Source of the DNA: Hydrogenophaga sp. NFH-34
Lineage (GTDB): Bacteria > Pseudomonadota > Gammaproteobacteria > Burkholderiales > Burkholderiaceae_C
Reading direction: 5' to 3'
Assembly: GCF_021401345.1 (NCBI RefSeq)
Contig: NZ_JACBGE010000009.1
Span: forward strand, 1-64,000
Length of the DNA: 64,000 bases
Every line of letters starts with the position of its first letter. The stretch's first letter is position 1. This document shows, one piece after another, positions 33,854 through 43,538 of the stretch. The notes below the pieces were generated by a model. That model ran no database searches. It was given only the letters and a program-made list of their open reading frames with translations, and was not told where the DNA came from. The translations under genes were made by a program, and so were the position numbers.

Positions 33854-33862
33854 ATTATAGCA
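33854..33862 (-). promoter_or_regulatory. rpsB: Extended -10 promoter for rpsB-tsf
   Basis: The minus strand reads TGCTATAAT, a perfect -10 hexamer with the TG extension, about 150 nt before the rpsB start. No good -35 is present, as allowed for extended -10 promoters. It lies 16 nt before the divergent nnr start, so the two genes share this control region. Confidence 0.7.
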
Positions 33863-33877
33863 TCTGCCGACCACCCC

Positions 33878-35416
33878 ATGCGCCGCGTTCCCGGACCGTC
33901 CTCCGAGCCCCTCTTTCTCGCTTCCGCCACACGCCTGATCGAGCACGATGCCGCAGCCGCGCTCCCCGCACACACCCTGATGGCCCGCGCCGGCACGGCC
34001 GTGGCCGAGCTGGCACTGGCCCTAGCTCCACACGCCCGCCATGTCTGGGTGGCCTGCGGCCCCGGCAACAACGGCGGCGACGGCCTGATGGCGGCAAGCC
34101 GTCTGCATCAATGGCACAGGACCCGCCAAACGGGCACACAAGTCACCGTGACCTTTTGCGGCGAGCCGGACCGCCTGCCTGATGATGCCGCCAACGCTTG
34201 GCAGCAGCTTCAGGCCGCCGGCCTGGCCGTGTCCGAGCACCCGCCTGAGGAATTCGACCTGGCCATCGATGCCCTGCTCGGCATCGGCGCCCGCCGCCGC
34301 CCAGAGGGGCGCCTGGCCGAGCACCTGCAGCAATTGCGGCAGACCTCGGCAACCGTGCTCTGCGTCGACGTGCCCAGCCAGCTGGACGGCGACACCGGTG
34401 CCGCCTGGAGCAACGGGGGCCTGCCCCGAACGCCCCCCGGGCCACGGCACACCCTGAGTCTGCTCACACTCAAGCCCGGCCTGTTCACGGCAGATGGCCG
34501 CGATGCCGCTGGCACCGTCTGGTTCGACGAGCTCGGCATCCAGCCTCCGACAGCGACGCCGGACGCCCGGCTCTTTGTGCCCGAGTACGCAACACCCACC
34601 CGCCCACACGCCACACACAAAGGGCGCCAAGGCGATGTGATCGTCCTGGGCGGCCAACACATCGACCTCAACGGCGCCAGCATGGTGGGCGCCGCCCTGC
34701 TCGCCGGTCGTGCGGCCCTGCACGCGGGCGCCGGGCGCGTCTTTGTGGGCTTGCTCGCCGACACCCAGCACCCCATCGCCTGGGACCCTGCCAGTCCTGA
34801 ACTAATGCTTCGCCAGCCCGACACCCTGCTCGATCCCACCTTGCTGGCACACGCTTGCGTGGTTTGCGGCTGCGGCGGCGGTGAAGCGGTGGAGGCCGTG
34901 CTGCCCGGCCTGCTGGAACACGCTCCGCGCCTCGTCCTGGACGCCGACGCGCTCAACCGCATCGCTGAAAGCCCGGCGCTGGGGAGGCAACTGAAGCAAC
35001 GCCGACAGCGCGACGCTGTGACGGTAATGACACCGCATCCGCTTGAAGCCGCCCGCCTGCTCGGCTCCAGCACCACACAGATCATGGGCAATCGCCTGCA
35101 GGCCGCGCGCACGCTGAGCGAGACCTGGGGTGCCGTCTGTGTGCTCAAGGGCTCGGGCACGGTGTCGGCCACCCCCCGGCTGCCGCCCCTGATCAATGCC
35201 AGCGGCGATCCGGCGCTGGCCACGGCAGGCACAGGCGATGTGCTGGCCGGCCTGATCGGGGCCGCACTGGCGGCCATCCCTGACAACCTGGACGACGAGA
35301 CACTGCTCACCACTGTTGCCACGGCGGTACACCGCCACGGACTGCATGCCGAGCAATGGTCGCAGAACCATCCGGGACGGCCCATGGTCGCCGGCTGGCT
35401 GGCCGCCCAGGGCTGA
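33878..35416 (+). CDS. nnr: Bifunctional NAD(P)H-hydrate epimerase / ADP-dependent dehydratase
   Basis: Repairs damaged NADHX and NADPHX. With ATG 33878 the protein is 512 residues. The N-terminal YjeF_N epimerase domain (about 1-215) has the signature ACGPGNNGGDGLMAA and DALLGIG. The C-terminal ribokinase-like dehydratase domain (about 235-510) has KGRQGDVIVLGG and the closing GDPALATAGTGDVLAGLIGAALA, where the Asp is catalytic. An in-frame ATG at 33824 is an alternative but lies upstream of the rpsB -10 region. The gene is alone on the plus strand between rpsB and yggT. Confidence 0.93.
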   Translation: MRRVPGPSSEPLFLASATRLIEHDAAAALPAHTLMARAGTAVAELALALAPHARHVWVACGPGNNGGDGLMAASRLHQWHRTRQTGTQVTVTFCGEPDRLPDDAANAWQQLQAAGLAVSEHPPEEFDLAIDALLGIGARRRPEGRLAEHLQQLRQTSATVLCVDVPSQLDGDTGAAWSNGGLPRTPPGPRHTLSLLTLKPGLFTADGRDAAGTVWFDELGIQPPTATPDARLFVPEYATPTRPHATHKGRQGDVIVLGGQHIDLNGASMVGAALLAGRAALHAGAGRVFVGLLADTQHPIAWDPASPELMLRQPDTLLDPTLLAHACVVCGCGGGEAVEAVLPGLLEHAPRLVLDADALNRIAESPALGRQLKQRRQRDAVTVMTPHPLEAARLLGSSTTQIMGNRLQAARTLSETWGAVCVLKGSGTVSATPRLPPLINASGDPALATAGTGDVLAGLIGAALAAIPDNLDDETLLTTVATAVHRHGLHAEQWSQNHPGRPMVAGWLAAQG

Positions 35417-35425
35417 GCGTCCGAA

Positions 35426-35977
35426 TCAGTTCAGGACAATCAACCCCACCTGCAGCAGCACCAGCAGAACGAGCACCGACAGATCCAGCCCGCCCACCGT
35501 GGGAACGAACCGGCGCACCGGCCGCAGCAGGGGGCCGCACAATCGCTCCAGCACCGACATCGCTGGCGCCTGCGGCTGCACCCAGGACAGCACGGCGTAC
35601 AGCAACAGCAGCAGCATCAGACCCTGCAACACCACAAACGCCAGCATCTTCAAGGCCAAAATCCCGATGGCCAGCCACAGGGTAGCGGCAGCCAGGACCG
35701 TGCTGCCGCCCTGAACGACGATGGCCAGCCAGAGCCCGGCGTAAGCCAGCGCCATCAGCATCGCCGCCAGCAGACTGCCCCAGTCGATACGACTCTGCAT
35801 GAGCGCCCGCGGCAGCAGGCGCCGCAGGGGCTTGACCAGCCAGTCGGTGGCTGCGATCACGAAACGCCCCGGCTGCACGGACATCTGGATGCGCCACTGG
35901 TTCATCCAGGCACGCAGCAAAGCCGCCCCGATCAGAAAGAAAAACAGGGTTTTGAGCAGGAAATCCAGAACTTGCAT
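35426..35977 (-). CDS. YggT-family membrane protein
   Basis: Integral membrane protein of 183 residues with two YggT repeats: the first around LLKTLFFFLIGAALLRAWMNQW through VIAATDWLVKPLRRLLP, the second around VLQGLMLLLLLYAVLSWV through LERLCGPLLRPVRRFVP. At least four transmembrane segments are visible. The family is linked to osmotic shock tolerance and to cell-division factors in other bacteria, but its biochemical function is not settled. It is the gene after rnr on the same strand, 30 nt downstream. Confidence 0.85.
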   Translation of the reverse strand: MQVLDFLLKTLFFFLIGAALLRAWMNQWRIQMSVQPGRFVIAATDWLVKPLRRLLPRALMQSRIDWGSLLAAMLMALAYAGLWLAIVVQGGSTVLAAATLWLAIGILALKMLAFVVLQGLMLLLLLYAVLSWVQPQAPAMSVLERLCGPLLRPVRRFVPTVGGLDLSVLVLLVLLQVGLIVLN

Positions 35978-36007
35978 CGGCGCATTGTCCCCCGAGGCGA
36001 CGCCAGC

Positions 36008-38281
36008 TCAGCGCCGGCTGCGCCGCGACTTGGCGGACGGGCGTGCAGCCTTCTTGCCCGCCGCCTTCTGGCCAGGAGCGACCCCAGACACAGTCGCCGA
36101 GGGCCCCGCGCCTTTGGGGGCTTTTTTACCCGGCGACCGGCGGGCACCCGCATCGTGGCGCGCCGCCTTGCCTCGCTCGTCCTGGCCTGCACCACCGTGC
36201 CCGCTCTTGTCGCGCATCGCCCGCAGCAGCACATCCTCGTCGCCACCCACCAGACGGAAGTCGATGCGCCGGCCATCGAGATCGACCCGGCTGACCTGCA
36301 CCTGCACCCGTGTGCCGAGTGAATAGCGGATCCCGGTGCGCTCGCCGCGCAGCTCCTGACGCGCCTCGTCGAAACGGAAATATTCCCCGCCAAGCTCGGT
36401 GATGTGGATGAGCCCCTCCACATACATGGCGTCGAGCGTGACAAAGAGTCCGAAGCTGGTGACAGCGGTCACCACGCCGCTGAACTCTTCGCCCAGATGC
36501 TCGCGCATGTACTTGCACTTGAGCCAGGCTTCCACGTCGCGGCTGGCTTCGTCGGCGCGGCGCTCGTTCGCGCTGCAATGCAGACCGGCTGCCTGCCAGG
36601 CCAGCACCTCGCCCGAGGGCTTCTTGACCGGCTGCTGGGTGGGCGCCTTGGCACGGCTGGCCAGCCGCTTGCTGAGCTTGGCGTGCGCCTCGCCCGGCGT
36701 CGGCAAGGCCGGGAGCTGGTAGCGCTGCTTGAGCAGAATGGCCTTGATCACCCGATGCACCAGCAGATCGGGGTAGCGCCGGATCGGGCTGGTGAAGTGC
36801 GTGTAGGCCTCGAACGCCAGACCGAAATGCCCTTCGTTCATGGGCGTGTAAATGGCCTGCGACATCGAACGCAGCAGCATGGTATGAATCTGCTGAGCGT
36901 CGGGCCGGTCCTTCGTGGCACTGGCGATCTGCTGGAATTCGGAGGGATGGGGCCGTTCGCTCACGGTCTGGGACACGCCCATGGACTTGAGGTAGTTGCG
37001 CAGCGTCTCGAGCTTTTCCGGCGTGGGCCCTTCGTGCACCCGGAACAGGCCGGCATGCTTGCTCTGGCCAATGAAGTCGGCCGAGCAGACGTTGGCCGCC
37101 AGCATCGCCTCTTCGATGAGCTTGTGCGCGTCGTTGCGGGTACGGGGCACGATCTTGTCGATCCGACCCGATTCGTCGCAGACGATCTGCGTCTCCACGG
37201 TCTCGAAGTCCACCGCCCCGCGCTTCTGACGGGCCGCCAGCAGCGCACGGTAGACATCGTGAAGATTCAACAGGTGCGGCACCAGCGGTTTGCGATTCTG
37301 CGCCTCGGGGCCGCGCGTGTTCTGCAGGATCGCCGCCACTTCGGTGTAGGTGAAGCGTGCGTGGCTGTGCATCACCGCCGGATAGAACTGGTACGCGTGG
37401 ATCTCGCCCTTGGCGTTGATGAGCATGTCGCAGACCATGCACAGGCGGTCCACGTCTGGATTGAGCGAGCACAGGCCGTTGGAGAGCTTCTCCGGCAGCA
37501 TGGGAATGACGCGGCGCGGGAAATAGACCGACGTGGCGCGGTCGTAGGCGTCGACGTCGATGGGGGCGCCCGTTTTGACGTAGTGGCTCACGTCGGCAAT
37601 CGCCACCAACAGGCGCCAGCCCTTGGCCCGGCCCACCCTGGCCGGTTCGCAGTACACGGCATCGTCGAAGTCGCGCGCATCTTCGCCGTCGATGGTCACG
37701 AGGGCCACATCACGCAAATCCACGCGCTGCCGCAAATCGGTCGGGCGCACCTTGTCGGGCAGCGCCCGGGCTTCGGCCATGGCCGCTTCGGAAAACTGGT
37801 GTGGCACGCCATATTTGCGCACCGCAATTTCAATCTCCATGCCGGGATCGTCGATCTCCCCCAGCACTTCCTTGACCCGCCCCACGGGCTGACCGTAGAG
37901 CGCGGGCGGTTCCGTCAGCTCGACCACCACCACCTGGCCCGCCTTGGCGGAACCGGTAGCACCTTTGGGAATGAGCACATCCTGCCCATAGCGCTTGTCT
38001 TCCGGCGCCACCAGCCAGACACCGCTTTCCTGCAGCAACCGGCCGATGATGGGCGCATCCGAGCGTTCAATGATTTCGGTGACCCGGCCTTCGGGGCGAC
38101 CCTTGCGATCCAGCCGCACGATGCGGGCCTTGACGCGATCTTTGTGCAGGACCGCTCGCATTTCGTTGGAAGGAAGATAGATGTCGGGCTGTCCGTCATC
38201 GCGGATCACAAAACCGTGTCCATCACGGTGACCGGAGACGATGCCTTCAAATTCGGCCAGCAGGCTGTTTTTTTCGTTCAC
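36008..38281 (-). CDS. rnr: Ribonuclease R
   Basis: Processive 3'-5' exoribonuclease that degrades structured RNA. The start was placed at GTG 38281, giving 757 residues, because the open frame further upstream (56 codons) runs antisense through a tRNA-Leu gene. No ATG lies near the true N-terminus and no strong ribosome site is seen. Cold-shock-like domains (about 10-150) come first, then the RNB catalytic domain with the metal cluster DARDFDDAVYCE, and an S1 domain (about 615-700). A Lys/Arg/Ala-rich basic tail (KKAARPSAKSRRSRR) ends it. The order of domains matches E. coli RNase R. Confidence 0.94.
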   Translation of the reverse strand: MNEKNSLLAEFEGIVSGHRDGHGFVIRDDGQPDIYLPSNEMRAVLHKDRVKARIVRLDRKGRPEGRVTEIIERSDAPIIGRLLQESGVWLVAPEDKRYGQDVLIPKGATGSAKAGQVVVVELTEPPALYGQPVGRVKEVLGEIDDPGMEIEIAVRKYGVPHQFSEAAMAEARALPDKVRPTDLRQRVDLRDVALVTIDGEDARDFDDAVYCEPARVGRAKGWRLLVAIADVSHYVKTGAPIDVDAYDRATSVYFPRRVIPMLPEKLSNGLCSLNPDVDRLCMVCDMLINAKGEIHAYQFYPAVMHSHARFTYTEVAAILQNTRGPEAQNRKPLVPHLLNLHDVYRALLAARQKRGAVDFETVETQIVCDESGRIDKIVPRTRNDAHKLIEEAMLAANVCSADFIGQSKHAGLFRVHEGPTPEKLETLRNYLKSMGVSQTVSERPHPSEFQQIASATKDRPDAQQIHTMLLRSMSQAIYTPMNEGHFGLAFEAYTHFTSPIRRYPDLLVHRVIKAILLKQRYQLPALPTPGEAHAKLSKRLASRAKAPTQQPVKKPSGEVLAWQAAGLHCSANERRADEASRDVEAWLKCKYMREHLGEEFSGVVTAVTSFGLFVTLDAMYVEGLIHITELGGEYFRFDEARQELRGERTGIRYSLGTRVQVQVSRVDLDGRRIDFRLVGGDEDVLLRAMRDKSGHGGAGQDERGKAARHDAGARRSPGKKAPKGAGPSATVSGVAPGQKAAGKKAARPSAKSRRSRR

Positions 38282-38330
38282 TATGGCTTTGATGCTGTTT
38301 TCAACTGCTAGAATAGCTGTTTCCTGAGAT

Positions 38331-38415
<85 letters not shown>

Positions 38416-38424
38416 CCATCATAA

Positions 38425-38458
38425 GGGCTTGCCAGCTTCGAAGCGGCAAGCCCTTTTT
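38425..38458 (+). terminator. Intrinsic terminator after tRNA-Leu copy 1
   Basis: GGGCTTGCC (38425-38433) pairs with GGCAAGCCC (38445-38453); the loop itself contains a GCTTCGAAGC mini-hairpin, and TTTTT follows. It shows that the first tRNA is a separate transcript. Confidence 0.9.
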
Positions 38459-38514
38459 CTTTTTTCACGCAGACCAGACACCTGCTGCCGACATGCAGAA
38501 AATCCGGCCAGGAC

Positions 38515-38544
38515 TTCCGAATAACCAAAAAACCGAGCTATAAT
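38515..38544 (+). promoter_or_regulatory. Promoter of tRNA-Leu copy 2
   Basis: A perfect -10 TATAAT (38539-38544) lies 16 nt before the tRNA 5' end. The best -35 at 18-nt spacing is TTCCGA (38515-38520), a weak match. Copy 1 has only the weaker TAGAAT at 38309-38314 in the equivalent place, so copy 2 may be expressed more strongly. Confidence 0.7.
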
Positions 38545-38560
38545 GCGAGCTTCCTGAGAT

Positions 38561-38645
<85 letters not shown>

Positions 38646-38654
38646 AAAATGCAA

Positions 38655-38686
38655 AGGCTTGCCGATACCCATCGGCAAGCCTTTTT
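38655..38686 (+). terminator. Intrinsic terminator after tRNA-Leu copy 2
   Basis: A perfect 12-bp stem (AGGCTTGCCGAT with ATCGGCAAGCCT) with loop ACCC is followed by a T-run. It is a diverged copy of the terminator after copy 1 (shared GGCTTGCC/GGCAAGCC). Confidence 0.92.
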
Positions 38687-38793
38687 GTTTTGCCCCTTAC
38701 TAAGCTGCACCAGCATTACTCTTGGGCAAGCCTGCCAGCCTACGGTCGCGGAAAAACCCTCCAAGTTCTCCCGCAACCAACAGGCCGCGCAAG

Positions 38794-40179
38794 TCAGACC
38801 GGTAGCGCCAGCAGATCGTGTCCCTCAGCAGCCACGATACGCGCCTTGGTGAACTCACCCATCTTGACTGTCTTGCTGATCTTCTGGGGCGGCAACAGCC
38901 GCACAACACCATCGATCTCCGGGGCGTCGGCATAGGAGCGCCCCACCCCGCCCTTCTTGCCCATGCCCGGAGCCGAGTCGACCAGCACCTGCATGGTCGC
39001 TCCGACGTACCGCTGCAGACGCTGCGCGGAAACCCGCTCGGCCACCGCCATGAACCGGGCACGGCGCTCTTCGCGCAAGGCATCGGGCACGGCGCCAGGA
39101 ATGTCGTTGGCCGCAGCACCGGCCACCGGCGAATAGGCAAAGCAGCCCGCGCGATCGATCTGCGCCTCCTCCACAAAGTCGAGCAAATGCTGGAACTCCG
39201 CCTCGGTCTCGCCCGGAAAGCCCGCAATGAAGGTGCTGCGAATCACCAGATCGGGACACAGCTCGCGCCAGCGCTGCAGGCGTTCGATGTTCTTCTCGCC
39301 ACTGGCCGGGCGCTTCATGCGCCGCAGCACATCGGGGTGGCTGTGCTGAAAAGGCACGTCCAGATAGGGCAGCACCAGACCTTCAGCCATCAACGGCAAC
39401 ACCTCGTCGACATGCGGATAGGGGTAGACGTAATGCAACCGCACCCAGGCCCCAAAACCCTTGGCCAGCTCGCCCAGTTCGCGCACCAGATCCAGCATGC
39501 GGGTCTTCACGGGCTTGCCATCCCAAAAACCGGTGCGGTACCTGACATCCACACCGTAGGCCGAAGTGTCCTGGCTGACCACCAACAGTTCCTTGACACC
39601 CGCCTCGAACAGGCGGCGCGCCTCGCCAAGCACGTCACCCACCGGGCGGCTGACGAGATCGCCCCGCATGCTGGGGATGATGCAGAAGGTGCAGCGGTGG
39701 TTGCAGCCCTCGCTAATCTTCAGGTAGGCATAGTGGCGCGGAGTAAGTTTGATGCCCTGGGCCGGCACCAGATCGACAAACGGGTCGTGCGGCTTGGGCA
39801 GGTGTTTGTGCACGGCCTCCATCACCTCGTGCGTGGCGTGCGGGCCCGTGACGGCCAGCACCGCCGGATGGATGCTCTCCACCAGGTTGTGCCCGCCTTC
39901 GGCCTGCCGCGCCCCCAGGCAGCCGGTCACGATGACCTTGCCGTTTTCAGCCAAGGCCTCACCGATGGTGTCCAGGCTTTCTTTGACCGCATCGTCGATG
40001 AAGCCGCAGGTGTTGACGATCACCAGATCGGCGCCGTCGAAGGTCTTGCTGGTCTGGTAGCCCTCGGCGCTCAGTTGCGTGAGGATGAGTTCGGAGTCTG
40101 TGAGCGCCTTCGGGCACCCAAGCGAAACGAAGCCGACCTTGGGCGCTGCAGCGCCCGATGAAATGTGGGGTTCTGTCAT
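38794..40179 (-). CDS. rimO: Ribosomal protein S12 methylthiotransferase RimO
   Basis: Radical-SAM enzyme adding a methylthio group to an aspartate of S12. The 461-residue protein has three domains. The N-terminal UPF0004 domain has cluster-binding C21 ([12 protein letters not shown]), C57 (NTCGFI) and C86 (TGCLGAR). The radical-SAM core has C158, C162 and C165 in [16 protein letters not shown]-terminal TRAM domain holds residues from about 390 to the end. All six cysteines are present, so it should be active. It is separate from its neighbours by gaps of 40 nt or more. Confidence 0.96.
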   Translation of the reverse strand: MTEPHISSGAAAPKVGFVSLGCPKALTDSELILTQLSAEGYQTSKTFDGADLVIVNTCGFIDDAVKESLDTIGEALAENGKVIVTGCLGARQAEGGHNLVESIHPAVLAVTGPHATHEVMEAVHKHLPKPHDPFVDLVPAQGIKLTPRHYAYLKISEGCNHRCTFCIIPSMRGDLVSRPVGDVLGEARRLFEAGVKELLVVSQDTSAYGVDVRYRTGFWDGKPVKTRMLDLVRELGELAKGFGAWVRLHYVYPYPHVDEVLPLMAEGLVLPYLDVPFQHSHPDVLRRMKRPASGEKNIERLQRWRELCPDLVIRSTFIAGFPGETEAEFQHLLDFVEEAQIDRAGCFAYSPVAGAAANDIPGAVPDALREERRARFMAVAERVSAQRLQRYVGATMQVLVDSAPGMGKKGGVGRSYADAPEIDGVVRLLPPQKISKTVKMGEFTKARIVAAEGHDLLALPV

Positions 40180-40219
40180 GATGGGACGGGATTGTCTCAG
40201 ACCCGCCCCGGAAGTGCAC

Positions 40220-40762
40220 TCAGCGCTTGAGTCCGAGCGCTGCCAGCATCTGCTCGCTGTTCTTCTGCATCTGGTCCTGCATCTGCGTGAACGCGTGGCG
40301 AGACTGCTCCAAGTACGCCCCCATCATGCCCTGCATCATGGGCGACTGCACGTTCATGAACTGCTGCCAGACCTCGGGATTGAGGCCCTTGGACTGCTCG
40401 GACATCTTGGACTGCAGGTCCATGAAGATCTGGACGTTCTTTTCCAGGTAGGCCCCCATGAAGTCCTGCATGGAATGCCCGTAGAAGCGGATGATGTTCG
40501 CCAGCACCGGCTCGGTGAAGATGGGCACACCGGCCGTTTCTTCTTCCAGGATGATTTGCAGCAGGATGCTGCGCGTGAGATCTTCGTTGCTCTTGGCGTC
40601 GCGCACCACGAAAAGCTCGTTGTCCATCACCAGAGCCTTGACCTCGGTGAGGGTGATGTACGACGAGGTATCGGTGTCGTAGAGACGCCGGTTGGGGTAC
40701 TTCTTGATCACCCGAATGGATGCGGTCTTCGCACCACTGTCAGGAGCCTTGCTTTTTTGCAC
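40220..40762 (-). CDS. phaR: Polyhydroxyalkanoate synthesis repressor PhaR
   Basis: DNA- and PHB-binding regulator that represses phasin genes until PHB granules form. The N-terminal PHB/PHA accumulation regulator DNA-binding domain (about 10-70) has [21 protein letters not shown], the family signature, and the following part carries the accumulation-regulator domain. The C-terminus is rich in Q and M ([16 protein letters not shown]). The start was set at GTG 40762 (180 residues) because AGAAGG lies 8 nt upstream and the preceding 31 codons are unlike the family. A weak TAGAAT at 40825-40830 is the only promoter hint. Its usual partners phaC and phaA are not in this window. Confidence 0.93.
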   Translation of the reverse strand: MQKSKAPDSGAKTASIRVIKKYPNRRLYDTDTSSYITLTEVKALVMDNELFVVRDAKSNEDLTRSILLQIILEEETAGVPIFTEPVLANIIRFYGHSMQDFMGAYLEKNVQIFMDLQSKMSEQSKGLNPEVWQQFMNVQSPMMQGMMGAYLEQSRHAFTQMQDQMQKNSEQMLAALGLKR

Positions 40763-41020
40763 TGACGGAACCTTCTCAGATAGGGGAGCCACAGCCCATG
40801 CCGAATGGACCAAGCATACGCCACATTCTAGGAAGGCCCCACCGCGGCGCAGCATGGGTTTACCCTGTGGATCACCGTCCCGTCACATCGCTACCGGCAA
40901 GCTCTGCAACTGGCGGCGCAACCCCACCTGCTCCCACCGAAGTCGCGAGAGCCACCACCCCAGCAACAACGGCATCCCCAACGACGGCAAGGCCGCTCGA
41001 CAACAAGCCCAAACGGACAC

Positions 41021-41054
41021 AAAAAAGCCCGGTCTCACAGGAGAACCGGGCTTT
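41021..41054 (-). terminator. Intrinsic terminator after tRNA-Val
   Basis: On the minus strand AAAGCCCGGT (41045-41054) pairs with ACCGGGCTTT (41024-41033) around an 11-nt loop and ends in a T-run. It lies 8 nt past the tRNA-Val 3' end. The rest of the 299-nt gap between phaR and the tRNA shows nothing recognisable. Confidence 0.88.
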
Positions 41055-41061
41055 GGGCATT

Positions 41062-41138
41062 TGGTAGGCGCGATTGGATTCGAACCAACGACCCCCACCA
41101 TGTCAAGGTGGTGCTCTAACCAACTGAGCTACGCGCCT
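41062..41138 (-). tRNA. tRNA-Val (anticodon GAC)
   Basis: A 77-nt tRNA with encoded CCA. The acceptor pairs AGGCGCG with CGCGCCT, U8 and the D-arm AGCTCAGTTGGTTAGAGC are present, and the anticodon arm is CCACC-TTGACAT-GGTGG with anticodon GAC. The T-arm is built on GGTTCGAATCC. It reads GUC and GUU valine codons. It has its own promoter and terminator. Confidence 0.97.
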
Positions 41139-41158
41139 TCGATCGTATCGAAGCTCGC

Positions 41159-41167
41159 ATTATAGCA
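41159..41167 (-). promoter_or_regulatory. Extended -10 promoter of tRNA-Val
   Basis: The minus strand reads TGCTATAAT, ending about 20 nt before the tRNA 5' end. It is the same extended -10 sequence as at rpsB. No good -35 is seen. The 58-nt gap to the relA stop contains no terminator for relA. Confidence 0.75.
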
Positions 41168-41196
41168 CGGCTTTTTGGGCTTTCGACTGGCCAGCT

Positions 41197-43536
41197 TCAC
41201 TTGCGGCGCACCATGCGCACGCCCGAGACATCGCCCACCACGGACATGGCCCGCGCGACCTGGCGTGCGTCGGTGATCTCGATCGTGAACGTCATCCAGG
41301 CCACGCCTTTGACCGACTGGGTCTGCACCCCGATCACATTGATCTTCTCGCGCGCGAACACATCGGAAATGTCGCGCAACAGGCCCTGGCGATCCTGGGC
41401 TTCCACCGCCACGTCGACCGGATAGACCGGCCCCTTGCCATCGCGCGCGCCCTGCCCGGCATCGCCCCATTGCACCTCGATCACACGGTCCGGATGCTTG
41501 CGCTGCAGGTGCCGGAAATCGGTGCAGTCCGAGCGGTGGACACTCACGCCCTTGCCACGGGTGACAAAGCCGCAGATGTCGTCGGGTGGCGCCGGCCTGC
41601 AGCAGCGTGCCAGTTGCGTCATGAGTGCCCCGACCCCGACCACCAGCACGCTGCCGGGCACCGCATCGGTGGGGCGCCGGGGCTTGCGCAGCAGCGGCAC
41701 CTCGGGCGCCTCGACCGGCTCGGCGGGCCGCAGTTGCGCTTCAATGGCCTTGAGCGAGAGCTCGTCCTTGCCCACCTGCTCGAACAGCTCCTGGGCCGAG
41801 GACAAGCCCAATGCGGCCGCCAGGTCGTCGTGTCGGACGGCCGTCTTGCCTTCGCGCTGGAGCAGTTTCTCCACGGCTTCACGGCCACGGGCGACGGTGA
41901 CTTCCAGCGCCTGCGCATTGAACCAGGCGCGCACCTTGCTCTTGGCACGGTGCCCGACCAGATAACCCAGATCGGGGTTGAGCCAGTCACGGGACGGTCC
42001 GCCCTCCTTCGCCGCGATGATCTCGACCGTCTGGCCGTTCTGCAGCGGCGTGTTCAGCGTCACCATGGCGTTGTCGACGCGGGCCCCTCGGCAGCGGTGG
42101 CCCAGGCTGGTGTGCACGCTGTAGGCGAAGTCCACCGGCGTGGCGCCGCGTGGCAGCTCGACAATCGCCGCATCGGGCGTGAGCACGTAGATGCGGTCGT
42201 CGAACAGATCGTGGCGACCGCCGCCGCTGAGGTCGCGCTCCCAGGCCAGCAGTTGCCGCAGCACCGCGATCTTGGCGTCGTACTCCGAACTGGCCGACAC
42301 GCCTGCGTAGCCTTTCGAGCCCGCCTCCTTGTAGGCCCAGTGGGCGGCCACGCCATGTTCGGCGTGATCGTGCATGGCCTGGGTCCGGATCTGGATCTCG
42401 AAAGCGCGCCCCTGGGCATCGCGCACCACGGTGTGCAGAGACTGGTAGCCGTTCGGCTTGGGCTTGGCGATGTAGTCGTCGAACTCCTCGGCGACCGGCG
42501 TGAAGCGGGCATGCACCAAGGCCAGCACCGCGTAGCAGTCGTCCACCGCCGGCACCACGACCCGCAAGGCACGGATGTCGAACACCTGGCTGAAATCCAG
42601 CGACTTGCCACGCATCTTTTTGACGATGCTGTAGATGTGCTTGGGCCGGCCCTGCACGCTGGCCTGGATGCCTTGCGCCTGCAGCGACGCTTCCAGTTCG
42701 CTGCGCACCTGCTCGACATGCTGCTCGCGCTCGATGCGCTTGTCCTCCAGCAGCCGCGCGACCTCCTTGTAGGTCTGCGGCTCCAGGAAACGGAAGGCCA
42801 GATCCTCCATCTCCCACTTGATCTGCCAGATGCCCAGGCGGTTGGCCAGCGGCGCGAACACACTGAGCGACTCGCTGGCCAGCGCGGCCCCCGGGTCGCC
42901 TTTGGTCGCGGCGAAGTAGCGCAGCGTCTGCAGCCGGGATGCCAGCCGCAGCATGACCACCCGCAGGTCGCGCGAAAACGCCAGCAGCATCTTGCGCACG
43001 TTTTCGGTCTGGTTTGCCGCCAGCTCGGACACCGGCATCTTGGCCGACGAGCTCCCGGGCAGTGCCTGTTCCTGGGCCACCTGGCGCTCTTCGGCCTTGC
43101 GCGCCTGCACCTCGGCCGCCTTCTCGCGCGCCTGGTGCTGCAACTGCACCAGCTTGGTGGTCTCCATGGCTAGCGCAGCGTAGTTTTCGCCGAAAGCCTT
43201 GGTGATCACTTCCTGCGGCCGGTTGAGATAGCGGCAGGCGTAAACCAGATAGGACGCCGCCTGCATCGCCTCGGAACCACCGATGTCCCGCAGAATGCCC
43301 GCCACCGCATCGGCATGCGCCAGGATGTTTTCGCCCGTGTCCAGTTGTTCGAACGCCAGCAGCGGTTCGGCGAATGCGCGGGCGCGGGCCAGCGCTTGGC
43401 TGTCCGCCGGCAGGCTGGCTGCGGTAGCCTCCACGATGGCCGATGGCCTGGCCGCGGCGGGTGCTGCACTGCCGTCGGCAGCAGGCGCCTCCATGGCGGA
43501 AGAAAAGGTTCTTTTCATGTCGTTGTCCGCCGCCAT
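41197..43536 (-). CDS. relA: RelA, (p)ppGpp synthetase with degenerate hydrolase domain
   Basis: Ribosome-associated stringent-response enzyme making pppGpp from GTP/GDP and ATP. The protein is 779 residues. The N-terminal HD region is degenerate: where SpoT has LHDVIEDT this protein reads LVYACRYL, so it should not hydrolyse ppGpp. The synthetase domain (about 255-400) has GRPKHIYSIVKKM and KPNGYQSLHTVV. A TGS domain (about 440-505), a central helical part with a conserved cysteine region (about 650-670, RCCRPAPPDD) and a C-terminal ACT domain follow. ATG 43536 abuts the hydrolase stop; ATG 43518 is an alternative. A separate SpoT must exist elsewhere. Confidence 0.93.
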   Translation of the reverse strand: MAADNDMKRTFSSAMEAPAADGSAAPAAARPSAIVEATAASLPADSQALARARAFAEPLLAFEQLDTGENILAHADAVAGILRDIGGSEAMQAASYLVYACRYLNRPQEVITKAFGENYAALAMETTKLVQLQHQAREKAAEVQARKAEERQVAQEQALPGSSSAKMPVSELAANQTENVRKMLLAFSRDLRVVMLRLASRLQTLRYFAATKGDPGAALASESLSVFAPLANRLGIWQIKWEMEDLAFRFLEPQTYKEVARLLEDKRIEREQHVEQVRSELEASLQAQGIQASVQGRPKHIYSIVKKMRGKSLDFSQVFDIRALRVVVPAVDDCYAVLALVHARFTPVAEEFDDYIAKPKPNGYQSLHTVVRDAQGRAFEIQIRTQAMHDHAEHGVAAHWAYKEAGSKGYAGVSASSEYDAKIAVLRQLLAWERDLSGGGRHDLFDDRIYVLTPDAAIVELPRGATPVDFAYSVHTSLGHRCRGARVDNAMVTLNTPLQNGQTVEIIAAKEGGPSRDWLNPDLGYLVGHRAKSKVRAWFNAQALEVTVARGREAVEKLLQREGKTAVRHDDLAAALGLSSAQELFEQVGKDELSLKAIEAQLRPAEPVEAPEVPLLRKPRRPTDAVPGSVLVVGVGALMTQLARCCRPAPPDDICGFVTRGKGVSVHRSDCTDFRHLQRKHPDRVIEVQWGDAGQGARDGKGPVYPVDVAVEAQDRQGLLRDISDVFAREKINVIGVQTQSVKGVAWMTFTIEITDARQVARAMSVVGDVSGVRMVRRK

Positions 43537-43538
43537 TG

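Noticed and set aside
31877..33877. Upstream extension of nnr across tsf and rpsB
   Set aside because: Antisense to two ribosomal/translation genes; YjeF homology begins only near 33878.
36043..36294. Small frame in the RNase R tail region
   Set aside because: It overlaps the basic C-terminal tail of RNase R in antisense and has no motif.
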